A stretch of DNA of 36,497 bases from an uncultured Lachnospiraceae bacterium (GCA_910584785.1 CAJUDX010000033.1:1-36497), one strand, 5' to 3'. Shown: positions 1-9,112, numbered from the stretch's first letter. Numbers and translations are program-made. Notes: generated from the letters alone by a model not told the origin.

Positions 1-19
1 AAAAATTCTAAAGTCTTTG

Positions 20-48
20 TTGACAATTGAGCAAAATTATAGTAAAGT
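20..48 (+). promoter_or_regulatory. sigma-A-type promoter of the glycan-uptake operon
   Basis: A perfect -35 box TTGACA (20-25) is followed after exactly 17 bp by a -10-like box TAAAGT (43-48). It lies about 80 bp before the first gene of the transporter operon, and no other good promoter is seen before the next gene. The sequence match is direct; activity is inferred. Confidence 0.75.
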
Positions 49-72
49 GAAAAAAGAGGATATAAACAAAAA

Positions 73-102
73 GTTGAATTGCTTCAACAAAACGTTTGCT
101 CA
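73..102 (+). promoter_or_regulatory. candidate operator region (inverted repeat plus LacI/cre-like site)
   Basis: Between the promoter and the first gene there is an inverted repeat GTTGAA-TTGC-TTCAAC (73-88). It is followed by AACAAAACGTTTGCT (86-100), which contains the palindrome AAACGTTT. The latter fits a CcpA cre-type site with two mismatches and also resembles operators of LacI-family sugar regulators. The position downstream of the predicted transcription start would suit repression of a sugar operon. No regulator gene is in the window, so the binding factor is a guess. Confidence 0.35.
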
Positions 103-127
103 AAAAAGGAAAATTAAGGAGGAAATC

Positions 128-1486
128 ATGAAAAAGAGAATCATTAGTTCTATGTTAACCTTTACCATGGCAGCGGCAGTCCTTACCGGGTGCGGCGGCT
201 CACAGGACAGCGCTTCGACACAGGCAGCAGGTACGCAGGCAGCAGGAGCTGAAGCACCTGCCCCGGCAGCAGACAGCGCGCAGGGAGGCGAAGCGGCAGG
301 CGACGCTGAGACTGTTACCTTCTGGTACAATAATACCGGAGATGAGGCCAAGGTTTATGAGGAGGCCATTGCCACCTATAATGCCTCACAGAGTAAGTAT
401 AAGGTTGAGGGCTTAAGCGTTACCGATGCACAGAAATTAATTGTGGCGATGAGCAGCAATGAGGCTCCGGACGTGATTAAAATCAGCAACCAGACCGTAA
501 TTCAGTACACGAAAAATGATTTGCTGGAATCCTTACAGGATTTAATTGACCAGGAAGGTTACGATACCTCTGGTTTTTCGGAGCAGGCATTAGAGGCAAA
601 CCGGGTGGATGGGGCGCTTTACGGCCTTCCTTTCGATGCTTACACAATTCAGATGTTTTATAATAAGACCCTTCTTGAGGAAGCCGGCTACACTGAGCCA
701 CCAAAAACCATGGAAGAGATGTACGAGATGGCAGTTAAGGTGACAAAGCTTGACGATAATGGAAATATCGATATCCTGGGCTATCCGCTGTTTCCCTATG
801 CTTCGGCAAGACAGGAATTAATTTATGGCTTTGGCGGAAGATGGTGGGATGAAAATTCCAAGCCGTCGCCGGACAACAGCGGCATCTTGGACAGTTTGAA
901 GATGAACGTTGCCTTCCGTGAAGAATTTGGCGGAAAGGCGCTGGACGGATTTATCGGTACGGCAAATACCAACCGCTATACGGAGCAGGACATGTTCTTC
1001 CAGGGCAAGCAGCTTTTCCGTCTGGACGGTTCCTGGCTGCCGACCATGATGAAAAACTTTAATTCAACCGTTGACTGGGGTATTACCCTGATTCCCGGAA
1101 CCGAGGAGCATCCTGAATACCGTGGTACAAGCCGGTTTGAAACCGATTCTGTGGCAATCCCGGTGATGGCTGCCCATAAAGAAGGGGCATGGGACTTTAC
1201 CAAGTGGCTCTGCGGAGAAGAAGGGGCTAAGATTATTGACTTAGGTACAGGAAATCTTCCGGCCTTAAAGGCATTATACGATGACAGCGACATCCTGGCG
1301 GTTCCGGGGTTTGCGGAGTTTATCGATGCGTTAAAGGAAGAAAAGGGCGTGCAGTATCCGCAGATGACCGATTATGATGAGTATATGAACCTGGTAAATT
1401 CAGCACTGGATGCCGTTTATGCAGGCAGCAAAACACCGGAAGAGGCGATGAGTGATCTGGCTGGGCAGAGCTCTGGTCTGGAATAA
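128..1486 (+). CDS. sugar ABC transporter substrate-binding lipoprotein
   Basis: This is an extracytoplasmic solute-binding protein of the family 1 (MalE/UgpB-like) type, expected to capture an oligosaccharide at the cell surface. The predicted product has 452 residues. A lipoprotein signal peptide is clear: a Lys-Arg start, a hydrophobic stretch and the lipobox L-T-G-C with the lipidated Cys at residue 22. An Ala/Gly/Gln-rich linker follows before the folded domain (VTFWYNNTGDE). The start at 128 is chosen because AAGGAGG lies just before it; an in-frame ATG at 17 would extend the protein through the promoter and put a non-signal sequence in front of the signal peptide. It is followed 15 bp later by two permease genes and then cytosolic glycosidases, so the ligand is probably a mannose- or glucose-containing oligosaccharide. 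The exact ligand is unknown. Confidence 0.95.
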   Translation: MKKRIISSMLTFTMAAAVLTGCGGSQDSASTQAAGTQAAGAEAPAPAADSAQGGEAAGDAETVTFWYNNTGDEAKVYEEAIATYNASQSKYKVEGLSVTDAQKLIVAMSSNEAPDVIKISNQTVIQYTKNDLLESLQDLIDQEGYDTSGFSEQALEANRVDGALYGLPFDAYTIQMFYNKTLLEEAGYTEPPKTMEEMYEMAVKVTKLDDNGNIDILGYPLFPYASARQELIYGFGGRWWDENSKPSPDNSGILDSLKMNVAFREEFGGKALDGFIGTANTNRYTEQDMFFQGKQLFRLDGSWLPTMMKNFNSTVDWGITLIPGTEEHPEYRGTSRFETDSVAIPVMAAHKEGAWDFTKWLCGEEGAKIIDLGTGNLPALKALYDDSDILAVPGFAEFIDALKEEKGVQYPQMTDYDEYMNLVNSALDAVYAGSKTPEEAMSDLAGQSSGLE

Positions 1487-1501
1487 AAAAGGAGAGATAA
1501 G

Positions 1502-2431
1502 GTGAAAGGAAAGAAATCAAAAAGGGAACAAAAAGAATGGCTGTACGGGCTCTTATTTGCGTCGCCGTGGATTTTGGGCTTCCTGGCCTTCAGCGTATAT
1601 CCGCTGATTAGTTCCCTGTACTACAGTTTTACCAAATTTAATGCCGTTACCGCTCCCAAATGGGTGGGTCTGGCGAATTTTAAAGACGTATTCAGTGATC
1701 CTTTGGTATGGAAGAGCCTGTTAAACACTTTGTTTATGGCCTTTGTTTCCACACCGGTCAACCTGATGGTAGCGCTTTTGTTAGCCTGCATTGTCATTAA
1801 AAATTTCCGCGGACGGGGCCTGGTACGTACTGCCTTTTTCCTTCCCTCGGTCATCCCCATGGTGGCGGCGACAATGGTCTGGATCTGGATGTTTGACCCG
1901 ACCTACGGCTATATTAACAATGTTTTGCAGTTTTTTGGAATCAGCGGCCCGGCGTGGCTGCTGGATTCCCATTATACAAAATGGGCACTGGTATTGATGG
2001 GAACCTGGAACACCGGAACCACCATGCTGGTCTGTATGGCAGCCCTGCAGTCTGTTCCCAACAGCTACTATGAATCAGCAGAAATCGACGGGGCGGGCGT
2101 GGTAAAGCGTTTTATCTATATTACCCTTCCCTGCGTGGCTCATGTCATTGTCTACCAGGCGATTTTAAGTATTATCAATTCCTTCCAATACTTCCAGCAG
2201 GTCTACATTATCGTGACCGCAAATGCAGGGGTAAAGGGCGGAAGTGCAGCCGGCGGCCCGGAAAATTCGATTTTAATGTATCCTTTATATATTTTCCATA
2301 ATGCCTTTACCTATCTGAAAATGGGCAAGGCTTCCGCCATGGCATGGCTTTTGTTTATCGTTGTTGCTATCTTAACCGTATTTATGACTAAGGTAACGAA
2401 AAAAGTTACCGAAGACGCAGGAGGTGAATAA
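1502..2431 (+). CDS. sugar ABC transporter permease, MalF/UgpA type
   Basis: A 309-residue integral membrane permease of the binding-protein-dependent transport family. It has about six hydrophobic helices and the cytoplasmic EAA loop visible as ESAEIDGAGVVKRFIYITLP, which docks the ATPase. The start is GTG at 1502, preceded by AAAGGAGAGATAAG. It forms a heterodimer with the next gene product. It sits 15 bp after the binding-protein gene and 2 bp before the next permease. No ATPase is encoded nearby, so a shared MsmK/UgpC-type ATPase elsewhere in the genome is likely, as is common in Gram-positive sugar importers. Confidence 0.95.
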   Translation: MKGKKSKREQKEWLYGLLFASPWILGFLAFSVYPLISSLYYSFTKFNAVTAPKWVGLANFKDVFSDPLVWKSLLNTLFMAFVSTPVNLMVALLLACIVIKNFRGRGLVRTAFFLPSVIPMVAATMVWIWMFDPTYGYINNVLQFFGISGPAWLLDSHYTKWALVLMGTWNTGTTMLVCMAALQSVPNSYYESAEIDGAGVVKRFIYITLPCVAHVIVYQAILSIINSFQYFQQVYIIVTANAGVKGGSAAGGPENSILMYPLYIFHNAFTYLKMGKASAMAWLLFIVVAILTVFMTKVTKKVTEDAGGE

Positions 2432-2433
2432 TC

Positions 2434-3273
2434 ATGAATAAGCTGGTGCTTAAGCGAAAAGTAAACGAGGTATGTTTTTTTGTCCTTGTCCTGCTTTTGG
2501 TTATCGTGTTTATCTCCCCGTTTATGGTTATGGTGCTTACCGCATTTAAGACAAACAGCGATGCCTTCACCATTCCGGTTAGGCTTCTTCCGCGCAAATG
2601 GGTGGCAGAAAACTTCCCGGCAGCCTTTGCCGCCATTCCCTATTTCCGCTACATGGGAAATACCATTTTCATCACCGTTTTATCTGTTATCGGGCAGCTT
2701 TTAATTACGCCGATTGTGGCTTATTCCCTGGCAAAAATCAAGTGGAAGGGTGCGGACATTCTCTCCGGCCTGGTAATGGCAACCATGATGATTCCGATAA
2801 CGGTAACGATGGTGCCCCTATATAAAATTTACGCAAAACTGGGCCTGACCAATACCTATGTGCCGCTGATTCTTCCGACCTTTTTCGGCAAGGCATTTTA
2901 TATCGTTATCGTCCGCCAGTTCTTTAATGGAATCCCGGACAGCCTGATCGAGGCGGCAAAAATTGACGGTGCCAACCACTTTACCTGCTACGGAAGAATT
3001 GCCATGCCGCTGTGTAAACCGGTGCTGACCACCATAGGAATTTATGCCTTTTTAGATGCGTGGAGTGATTATCTCTATCCCTTAATCTTTATTACCAAGC
3101 CGGAAAAATACACATTATCCCTTGGCCTTCAGCAATATATGAGCGAATACTCTGTAGACTGGGCAAGGCTGATGGCGGCGGCTTTAGTCTTTGTATTACC
3201 GGTAATCTTATGTTTTGCCATTTTCCAGAAAAACTTTGTGGAAGGCATTGCAACCAGCGGATTAAAGGCATAA
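2434..3273 (+). CDS. sugar ABC transporter permease, MalG/UgpE type
   Basis: A 279-residue inner-membrane permease, partner of the upstream MalF-type protein. Six hydrophobic segments are visible, along with the EAA loop (IEAAKIDGANHFTCYGRIAMP). It ends with a typical MalG-like tail (FVEGIATSGLKA). AGGAGGTGAATAATC precedes the ATG at 2434, and the upstream stop codon lies just 2 bp before it, so the two permeases are translationally coupled. Substrate specificity cannot be read from the permease. Confidence 0.95.
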   Translation: MNKLVLKRKVNEVCFFVLVLLLVIVFISPFMVMVLTAFKTNSDAFTIPVRLLPRKWVAENFPAAFAAIPYFRYMGNTIFITVLSVIGQLLITPIVAYSLAKIKWKGADILSGLVMATMMIPITVTMVPLYKIYAKLGLTNTYVPLILPTFFGKAFYIVIVRQFFNGIPDSLIEAAKIDGANHFTCYGRIAMPLCKPVLTTIGIYAFLDAWSDYLYPLIFITKPEKYTLSLGLQQYMSEYSVDWARLMAAALVFVLPVILCFAIFQKNFVEGIATSGLKA

Positions 3274-3311
3274 TTTCAGCGCAGAATTACGAAACAGCAG
3301 AGGATAAAGGA

Positions 3312-5864
3312 ATGAACACCACACAGTTACTCCATGGAAATTGGAACTTATTTCGCGCAGAACCGGACGGGAGCAAGACTTTGCTTGGGGAGATTTCGAT
3401 ACCGGGAACGGTGCTGTCGGCGCTTTTGGAAAAGGGCATGATTGCTGACCCATACTGGCGTTGTGAAGAGTATGCAGCGCGGGAAATCATGGCGTTTGAC
3501 TACATCATCGAACGCAGTTTTGTTGTCTCTTCTCTGGACAATGTTCTGCCGGAGCTTGTAGCCTATGGCCTGGATACACTTACAGAAATTCGTTTAAACG
3601 GCAAAACCATTGCAGTTACGGATGATATGCACCGCACCTGGCGGATTCCTCTTGACGGCAAGCTAAATACAGGAGAAAACCTTCTTTCCATCACCTTCTT
3701 TTCTGCCTTAAATGCTGCCCGAAACGAGGATGAAAACAATGATATTTTCTATGCTTCCACCGGTGCAATCCACGGGAATGCTGCTATCCGAAAGGCCCAC
3801 TATATGTTTGGCTGGGACTGGGGCCCGCAGCTTCCCGATGCCGGAATCTTCCGCGATATCCTGATTGAATATCAGGACAGTCCGAGCTTTTGTGACTGCC
3901 GTATTCGTCAGGAGCATCGAGAAAACGGTGTGGTCATCCATCTGCAGACCGTTATAAAGGAAACAAACGCGGATAGAATTGACGCGGATAGAACGGATAA
4001 AGAAGCCAAAACCAAGAGAGAAGAATGCCGTCAGCCAGTGCTTTTCAATCTCCAGATTAAAGATCCTGAGGGCAATACAGACTGCCTGACCCTGCCATGG
4101 GCCGAAGAAATTTCCTATACCATCAAGGCTCCCAAACTCTGGTGGCCCAACGGCCTTGGTCCGCATCCACTCTATCATTTGACCTTAAACTTAACCTCCC
4201 TGTCCGGGGAAATCTATGATTCAAAAAGTTTTCGCATCGGCCTGAGAACCATAACCGTCTGCACCGATCCGCATGAATACGGCAATGAATTTGCCCTGAC
4301 CGTAAACGGTGTTAAGCTCTTTGCCATGGGAGCAAATCTTATCCCGGAGGACAATTTCCTTACCCGCATTACTCCAGAGAGAACAAGAAAACTGGTGAGT
4401 GACTGCGCCCGCGCAAACTTTAACTGTATCCGCGTATGGGGCGGCGGCTATTATCCCGACAATACTTTTTATGACTGCTGCGATGAGGAGGGCATCCTTA
4501 TCTGGCAAGACCTGATGTTTGCCTGCAATGTCTACCGCCTGGACGATCGTTTCGAGGAAAACATCGTTGAGGAAACCAAAGATAATGTACGCCGCCTCCG
4601 CCATCACGCCTGTCTTGCCCTGTGGTGCGGAAATAATGAGATGGAATGGGGCTGGGGCGACGAATGGGCCAGAATCCGAGGTCATCACCCGCGATATAAG
4701 GCCGATTATATAAAAATCTTTGAATACATCCTGCCCAAAGCTTTAAAAAGCTGCGATGATACGACCTTTTACTGGCCCTCTTCCCCATCTTCCGGCGGTT
4801 CCTACGATGAACCAAATGCCGTCAACCGCGGAGATCAGCATTACTGGGAGGTATGGCACTCAGGAAAGCCCTTTACCGAATACCGGAAAAACTATTTTTC
4901 TTTCTGTTCGGAATACGGCTTTCAGTCCTTCCCCGGACGAAAAACCATAGAACAATTCACCATCCCCAAGGATCGGAATATCTTCAGCCGGGTTATGGAA
5001 TCCCATCAGAAAAACGGGACAGCCAACGGAAAAATACTGGGCTACATTGCCGACTATTTCCTTTATCCCGATTCGTTAGATTCTCTGACCTATATTTCCC
5101 AGATCCTTCAGCTCAAGGCCATCCAATACGGTGTTGAACACTGGCGCCGAAACCGGGGGCGCTGCATGGGTTCCCTCTACTGGCAGCTGAACGACTGCTG
5201 GCCGGTAGCTTCCTGGGCAAGTATTGACTACTACGGTCGATGGAAGGCTCTTCACTACGGAGCCAGACGTTTTTATGCCCCCATCATGATTTCCGCCAGT
5301 GAAAAAGAAGAACTTTCCCCGGAAATCACCTACTACATCCACAACGACACCCGAAAACCCTTTACCGGAACCGTGGAGACAAGCTTAATCCTGGCAGACT
5401 TCCGGGTACTCAGCCAGCAAACCAAAGAAATTCAGGCAGAACCACTTAGTGCCTGTCCTGTATTTTCTGTCAATTACACTTCATGGCTTACCGGCTGGGA
5501 AGAAAAAACGCATGGATTTGCCAGAGTGCGCCTGTTTGAAGGGGGACAATGCATTAGCGAGCAAACCACACTCTTTGTCAAGCCCAAGCATTTTTCTTAC
5601 CCGAAAGTCACTTATCAGGTGCGCGCAGAAGAGGAAGAAAAACAGTTTGCAGTTACCATAACCGCAGATGGCTTTGCCCAATATGTTGAACTTGACTTTG
5701 AAGAATGGGATGCGGTATTCTCCGATAACTATTTTGACATTACAGAAAAAGAAGGCAAAACCGTGAAGGTGGAAAAGGCAGAGCTTCCTCTGGGGACAAG
5801 CGCAGAGGAAATTTTAGGGCAGATTAAGGTCAGGAGCGTGGCAGACAGTTACAGCGTAAATTAG
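3312..5864 (+). CDS. glycoside hydrolase family 2 beta-mannosidase-type enzyme
   Basis: Predicted exo-acting beta-mannosidase that removes terminal beta-mannose from oligosaccharides in the cytosol; there is no signal peptide. The product has 850 residues, the usual size for GH2 mannosidases. It has an N-terminal jelly-roll (about 1-185), an immunoglobulin-like sandwich (about 190-315), a TIM barrel (about 318-620) and C-terminal sandwich domains. The acid/base is probably E443 in WCGNNEMEW and the nucleophile E534 in SEYGFQSFP. The YMFGWDWGPQLPDAG block is typical of beta-mannosidases. The start is ATG at 3312, preceded by an AGAGGATAAAGGA-like site; an in-frame ATG at 3210 lies inside the permease gene. 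A charged stretch (about 218-238) with repeated AD-R-I/T-D units sits in the second domain. It belongs to the transporter operon. Other GH2 specificities are possible. Confidence 0.92.
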   Translation: MNTTQLLHGNWNLFRAEPDGSKTLLGEISIPGTVLSALLEKGMIADPYWRCEEYAAREIMAFDYIIERSFVVSSLDNVLPELVAYGLDTLTEIRLNGKTIAVTDDMHRTWRIPLDGKLNTGENLLSITFFSALNAARNEDENNDIFYASTGAIHGNAAIRKAHYMFGWDWGPQLPDAGIFRDILIEYQDSPSFCDCRIRQEHRENGVVIHLQTVIKETNADRIDADRTDKEAKTKREECRQPVLFNLQIKDPEGNTDCLTLPWAEEISYTIKAPKLWWPNGLGPHPLYHLTLNLTSLSGEIYDSKSFRIGLRTITVCTDPHEYGNEFALTVNGVKLFAMGANLIPEDNFLTRITPERTRKLVSDCARANFNCIRVWGGGYYPDNTFYDCCDEEGILIWQDLMFACNVYRLDDRFEENIVEETKDNVRRLRHHACLALWCGNNEMEWGWGDEWARIRGHHPRYKADYIKIFEYILPKALKSCDDTTFYWPSSPSSGGSYDEPNAVNRGDQHYWEVWHSGKPFTEYRKNYFSFCSEYGFQSFPGRKTIEQFTIPKDRNIFSRVMESHQKNGTANGKILGYIADYFLYPDSLDSLTYISQILQLKAIQYGVEHWRRNRGRCMGSLYWQLNDCWPVASWASIDYYGRWKALHYGARRFYAPIMISASEKEELSPEITYYIHNDTRKPFTGTVETSLILADFRVLSQQTKEIQAEPLSACPVFSVNYTSWLTGWEEKTHGFARVRLFEGGQCISEQTTLFVKPKHFSYPKVTYQVRAEEEEKQFAVTITADGFAQYVELDFEEWDAVFSDNYFDITEKEGKTVKVEKAELPLGTSAEEILGQIKVRSVADSYSVN

Positions 5865-5954
5865 CAAACATAACCGCTGATAAACAATGAAGAAAAGAAG
5901 CACAACACAAATTTTATTACCAGGAAATCAATTTACACGAAAGGATCAACCATC

Positions 5955-6416
5955 ATGAATATCTACGACAAATTAAAGGAACTCCAGTTAACCCTTCCCC
6001 CTGCCCCTCCCAAAGGCGGACTATATTCGCCCTGTCAGAAATTCGGGGACAATTTAGCCTATATCTCCGGCTGCGGCCCCGTAATCGGTGCCAAAACCTG
6101 CAGCGGAAAGCTGGGAAAAGAATACACCACTAAAGAAGGTCAGGATTTATCACGGGATTCCATGCTCAATGTGCTCTCAGTTTTGGAGGCGAATGTCGGT
6201 GACTTAAATAAGGTGAAGCGCGCCATTAAAATATTGGTATTCGTCGCAAGTGAGGATGATTTCACCGAACAGCCCGCAGTGGCTAACGGGGCAAGCGCAT
6301 TGCTGGCGGAGTTATTTGGAGCGGAAAACCTTCCGGCCCGTTCGGCTATTGGTGTTAATGTCCTTCCCGGAAATATTCCTGTGGAAATTGAGGCAATTTT
6401 TGAACTTGAGGAGTAA
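5955..6416 (+). CDS. RidA (YjgF/UK114) family protein
   Basis: A 153-residue protein of the RidA superfamily. Classic members are cytosolic trimers that hydrolyse reactive enamine/imine intermediates made by PLP enzymes. The family C-terminal block is clear: PARSAIGVNVLP with the conserved Arg, followed by a PVEIEAIFELEE strand. It is longer than classical RidA (about 128 residues) because of an N-terminal extension with a PPAPPKGGLYSP motif, matching the UK114-like-1 type subgroup whose role is not established. The start ATG at 5955 is preceded by ACGAAAGGATCAACCATC. It lies between two glycosidase genes in the same orientation, which is unusual. It could detoxify an intermediate of amino-sugar breakdown, but that is only a guess. 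Confidence 0.88.
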   Translation: MNIYDKLKELQLTLPPAPPKGGLYSPCQKFGDNLAYISGCGPVIGAKTCSGKLGKEYTTKEGQDLSRDSMLNVLSVLEANVGDLNKVKRAIKILVFVASEDDFTEQPAVANGASALLAELFGAENLPARSAIGVNVLPGNIPVEIEAIFELEE

Positions 6417-6465
6417 AACCTTTGTGCTGCGAAATGCACACAGAATGGAGGAAAAATAGGAAACC

Positions 6466-8826
6466 ATGAATACACAACTTCAGCAGTCATTATTGGATTC
6501 TTTGTATGTGCATTATCCTCTGACGCCGGATGAATCCCGCAGTATAGAAAAAAAGAATCTGCAGAAAGAAGTCCTGCACAGCATAGGGGTTTGGGATGGA
6601 AAGGATTTATCGCCCTGGAGTTTTACCGGGGAAGGCGAGGCGAAGGTAACTGGGGAAGGTCTGCAGCTGACGACCTGGTCGCGGGCGGATCACTGGCCGG
6701 AGAGCGAGGTTCGGGCGCATGATGCTGCAGCGGGGGCCTATGCGACCTTTGGAAGCTATATTGCCAAACTGGACGTAAGTAAGCTGGATTTATCGATGGG
6801 GAACCGGATTTATTTTCGGATTAAGCCTGAGTGTGAAGGCCTGCGCAATCCGATTGTACGGGTGGGATTTGTCAATGACGGCGAAATTAAGATTCCTGAC
6901 GCCTATTCCCGCGAGGGTTTTCACGCCATGAACTTAAAAAATCATCAGTGGAATGAATGTGAATGGGAGATTGATTCCATTGCCCACGATAAACTGACCG
7001 AAATTTCGTTTAACCTTCACCGCTACGGAAAGGATGTGGCGACAGGGGATGAGATGACCTTTACGCTGGCAGATATTCGTTTTGAGAAGGTGGAGCCGAA
7101 TGTCGTCCATGGGTGGCAGTTGGAGAAGGAAGGGATTGCCTATTCAACCGCCGGCTATTTCCAGAAGGGAAAGAAAACAGCGGTGGTAAATACAGAAGCT
7201 AAGACCTTTTCCTTAAAGCGCAGGGAGGATGACCAGGAGGTATTCTGCGGGGAGATACAGAGCGTGGAAAACCGTATGGGGTGTTTTGGCGCAATTGATT
7301 TTTCTGCGTTTTGTGAGAGTGGGGAGTATTATCTGGCCTATGGGGAGAAGAGGACGGAAAGCTTTGTAATTGGTGAGGATGTTTTGGAATCGGGGCTGTG
7401 GAAGCTGATTAATTTCCTTTACTGTGAACGCTGCGGCTATCCGGTGCCTAAGGTTCACGGAACCTGTCATCACGATGTTCTTGCCGAGCACCTTGGGCTT
7501 AAAATGGTGTTTACCGGGGGCTGGCATGATGCGGCTGATGTATCGCAGCAGGCCATGCAGAGTGCGGAAGTGCTGGATGGGATATTTGCCGCGGCGAAGG
7601 CCGTTAAGGAGAGCAGCCCCATGCTGTACCTGCGTCTGATGGAGGAGGCCAACTGGGGACTGGATTATATTCTTCGGATGCGCTTTGGGGACGGATATCG
7701 TGCGTCTCACGCAGCACTCAGGCGGTGGACGGATTCTTTGATTGGAAATATGGACGATGAAGTGGCGGATGTCAATAACCGTTCTTTTGAAAACTTTATC
7801 TTTGCGGCAGTGGAAGCAGGGGCGGCAGAGATGTTAAAGACGATGGATGCGGAACTTTCCTGGAAATGCCGGGAGACGGCAAAGGAGGATTTTGCCTTTG
7901 CGGATAAGCGTTTCCGCGAGGTGGGGCTTGAAGAACCGCACATGGTCGAGCACACCGCCGGGGCAAGTCTTTCTCAGTATTATGCGGCGGCGCTCTGGGC
8001 AGCGGCGCGGTTATACCGGCAGACGAAGGATATTTTCTATCAGGAGATGGCAGCAGAATATGGTGCACATCTTATGGACTGTCAGGAAACGGGGGAGGAT
8101 GGCCCGATGAACGGCTATTTTTACCGGGATGAGGAGAAGAAACACATTGTTCATTTTTCTCATCAGGCTAGGGATCATATCTTTGCTGCGGCTCTGGCAG
8201 AGGCCTGTACATGTTTTCCTGAGCATTCGGATAAAAGTGCCTGGGAAAGTGCGCTGAGGATGCACGGTGAATACCTGAAGAAGCTGGCAGAGTATACCAA
8301 GCCTTATGGTATGCTGCCTGCGGGAATCTATCACAGCAGTGAAGCCGACGATGAGGCGACTTTTTCGGTGATTCATCCGCACGCGGATTTTGCGCGGGAG
8401 AGGGCAAATTACCTTGAACAGCTGGAGAATGGAATTTCTCTGGGCAATGGATACTATATCCGTGTTTTTCCTGTATGGTTTTCCTACCGGGGAAATTCGG
8501 CGATTCATCTTTCGATGGGGAAGGCTGCTTCTGTGCTTGGGAAGTATTTTGGCGATGATGAGCTAAAGGACATTGCCAGAGAACAGATTTACTGGACATT
8601 GGGAAAGAATCCGTTTGCACAGTCATTGATGTATGGTGAAGGAAATCATTATGGTCAGCAGTATACAGCGCTCCTTGGGGAAACCGTCGGGGAAATGCCG
8701 GTGGGTGTGCAGACCAGGAGAAATGAGGACCTTCCCTACTGGCCTCCGGCGAATATTGCGACCTACCGCGAGGTCTGGACGACGCCGCCGGGAAGATGGA
8801 TGTGGATTGCAGCAGATTTGTGGTAG
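6466..8826 (+). CDS. glycoside hydrolase family 9 protein (cytosolic)
   Basis: A 786-residue GH9-type (alpha/alpha)6-barrel glycosidase that hydrolyses beta-linked gluco-type oligosaccharides. It has an N-terminal galactose-binding-like domain (about 40-210), an Ig-like CelD_N-type domain (about 220-305) and the catalytic barrel (about 310-786). The family signature GGWHDAADV carries the catalytic-base pair D355/D358. Near the C-terminus, LGKNPFAQSLMYGEG and NIATYREVW carry the probable proton donor E769. The C-terminal block is not the classical cellulase signature, so an exo-acting or amino-sugar-active variant is possible. There is no signal peptide, so it should act on imported oligosaccharides rather than on cellulose. 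ATGGAGGAAAAATAGG precedes the ATG at 6466. It is the last gene of the operon. Confidence 0.88.
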   Translation: MNTQLQQSLLDSLYVHYPLTPDESRSIEKKNLQKEVLHSIGVWDGKDLSPWSFTGEGEAKVTGEGLQLTTWSRADHWPESEVRAHDAAAGAYATFGSYIAKLDVSKLDLSMGNRIYFRIKPECEGLRNPIVRVGFVNDGEIKIPDAYSREGFHAMNLKNHQWNECEWEIDSIAHDKLTEISFNLHRYGKDVATGDEMTFTLADIRFEKVEPNVVHGWQLEKEGIAYSTAGYFQKGKKTAVVNTEAKTFSLKRREDDQEVFCGEIQSVENRMGCFGAIDFSAFCESGEYYLAYGEKRTESFVIGEDVLESGLWKLINFLYCERCGYPVPKVHGTCHHDVLAEHLGLKMVFTGGWHDAADVSQQAMQSAEVLDGIFAAAKAVKESSPMLYLRLMEEANWGLDYILRMRFGDGYRASHAALRRWTDSLIGNMDDEVADVNNRSFENFIFAAVEAGAAEMLKTMDAELSWKCRETAKEDFAFADKRFREVGLEEPHMVEHTAGASLSQYYAAALWAAARLYRQTKDIFYQEMAAEYGAHLMDCQETGEDGPMNGYFYRDEEKKHIVHFSHQARDHIFAAALAEACTCFPEHSDKSAWESALRMHGEYLKKLAEYTKPYGMLPAGIYHSSEADDEATFSVIHPHADFARERANYLEQLENGISLGNGYYIRVFPVWFSYRGNSAIHLSMGKAASVLGKYFGDDELKDIAREQIYWTLGKNPFAQSLMYGEGNHYGQQYTALLGETVGEMPVGVQTRRNEDLPYWPPANIATYREVWTTPPGRWMWIAADLW

Positions 8827-8904
8827 AAATTTGTGTTAAGAGGCTTGTGTTTAACCGGTCAAAGGAAATTCGGAATACCCAGAGGGCACGATGTACGCTT
8901 CGCT

Positions 8905-9022
8905 ACTTCCTCATCTCCCTATGCTGCTGTTGCAGCTTGTCCGATGGGGCCCCAACCCCACCTGACACAAATAAGTCCCCCACCCACCGCTTTTATCTTT
9001 ATGACTTAGAAACGGGGGACTT
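8905..9022 (-). repeat. structured dispersed repeat, copy 1
   Basis: Read on the minus strand, this 118-nt block matches a block of equal length at 30796-30913 along its whole length, with small indels. Part of it also matches 22594-22655. It is closed by a perfect 9-bp inverted repeat AAGTCCCCC (8973-8981)/GGGGGACTT (9014-9022). It also contains TGGGG/CCCCA and GCTGC-loop-GCAGC (8923-8936) hairpins. The homology and base pairing are direct observations. Whether it is an RNA, a transposon end or a non-autonomous mobile element is unknown. It lies just after the GH9 gene. Continuing sequence out to about 8850 may belong to the same element. Confidence 0.75.
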
Positions 9023-9040
9023 CTTTGATAGGTTAAAATC

Positions 9041-9077
9041 AATCTCCGGTCATGATGATGTGGCTGGAGATTTTTTA
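9041..9077 (+). terminator. intrinsic terminator of the glycan operon
   Basis: A 12-bp stem pairs AATCTCCGGTCA (9041-9052) with TGGCTGGAGATT (9061-9072), including two G-U pairs. The stem runs into a T-rich tail (TTTTTTATT). It lies about 215 bp after the GH9 gene and just before the next promoter, so it separates the two transcription units. Confidence 0.85.
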
Positions 9078-9083
9078 TTGCAC

Positions 9084-9112
9084 TTGAAGAGGGGCGGGAT
9101 TTTTAGTATAAT
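9084..9112 (+). promoter_or_regulatory. sigma-A-type promoter of the FtsA-like gene
   Basis: TTGAAG (9084-9089) and a perfect TATAAT (9107-9112) are separated by exactly 17 bp. The start of the FtsA-like gene is about 80 bp downstream, leaving a leader in which no known riboswitch was recognised. Confidence 0.85.

Noticed and set aside
3708..4688. Two - strand open frames of about 155 codons inside the mannosidase gene
   Set aside because: They are antisense shadows of a well-supported GH2 gene with intact motifs.
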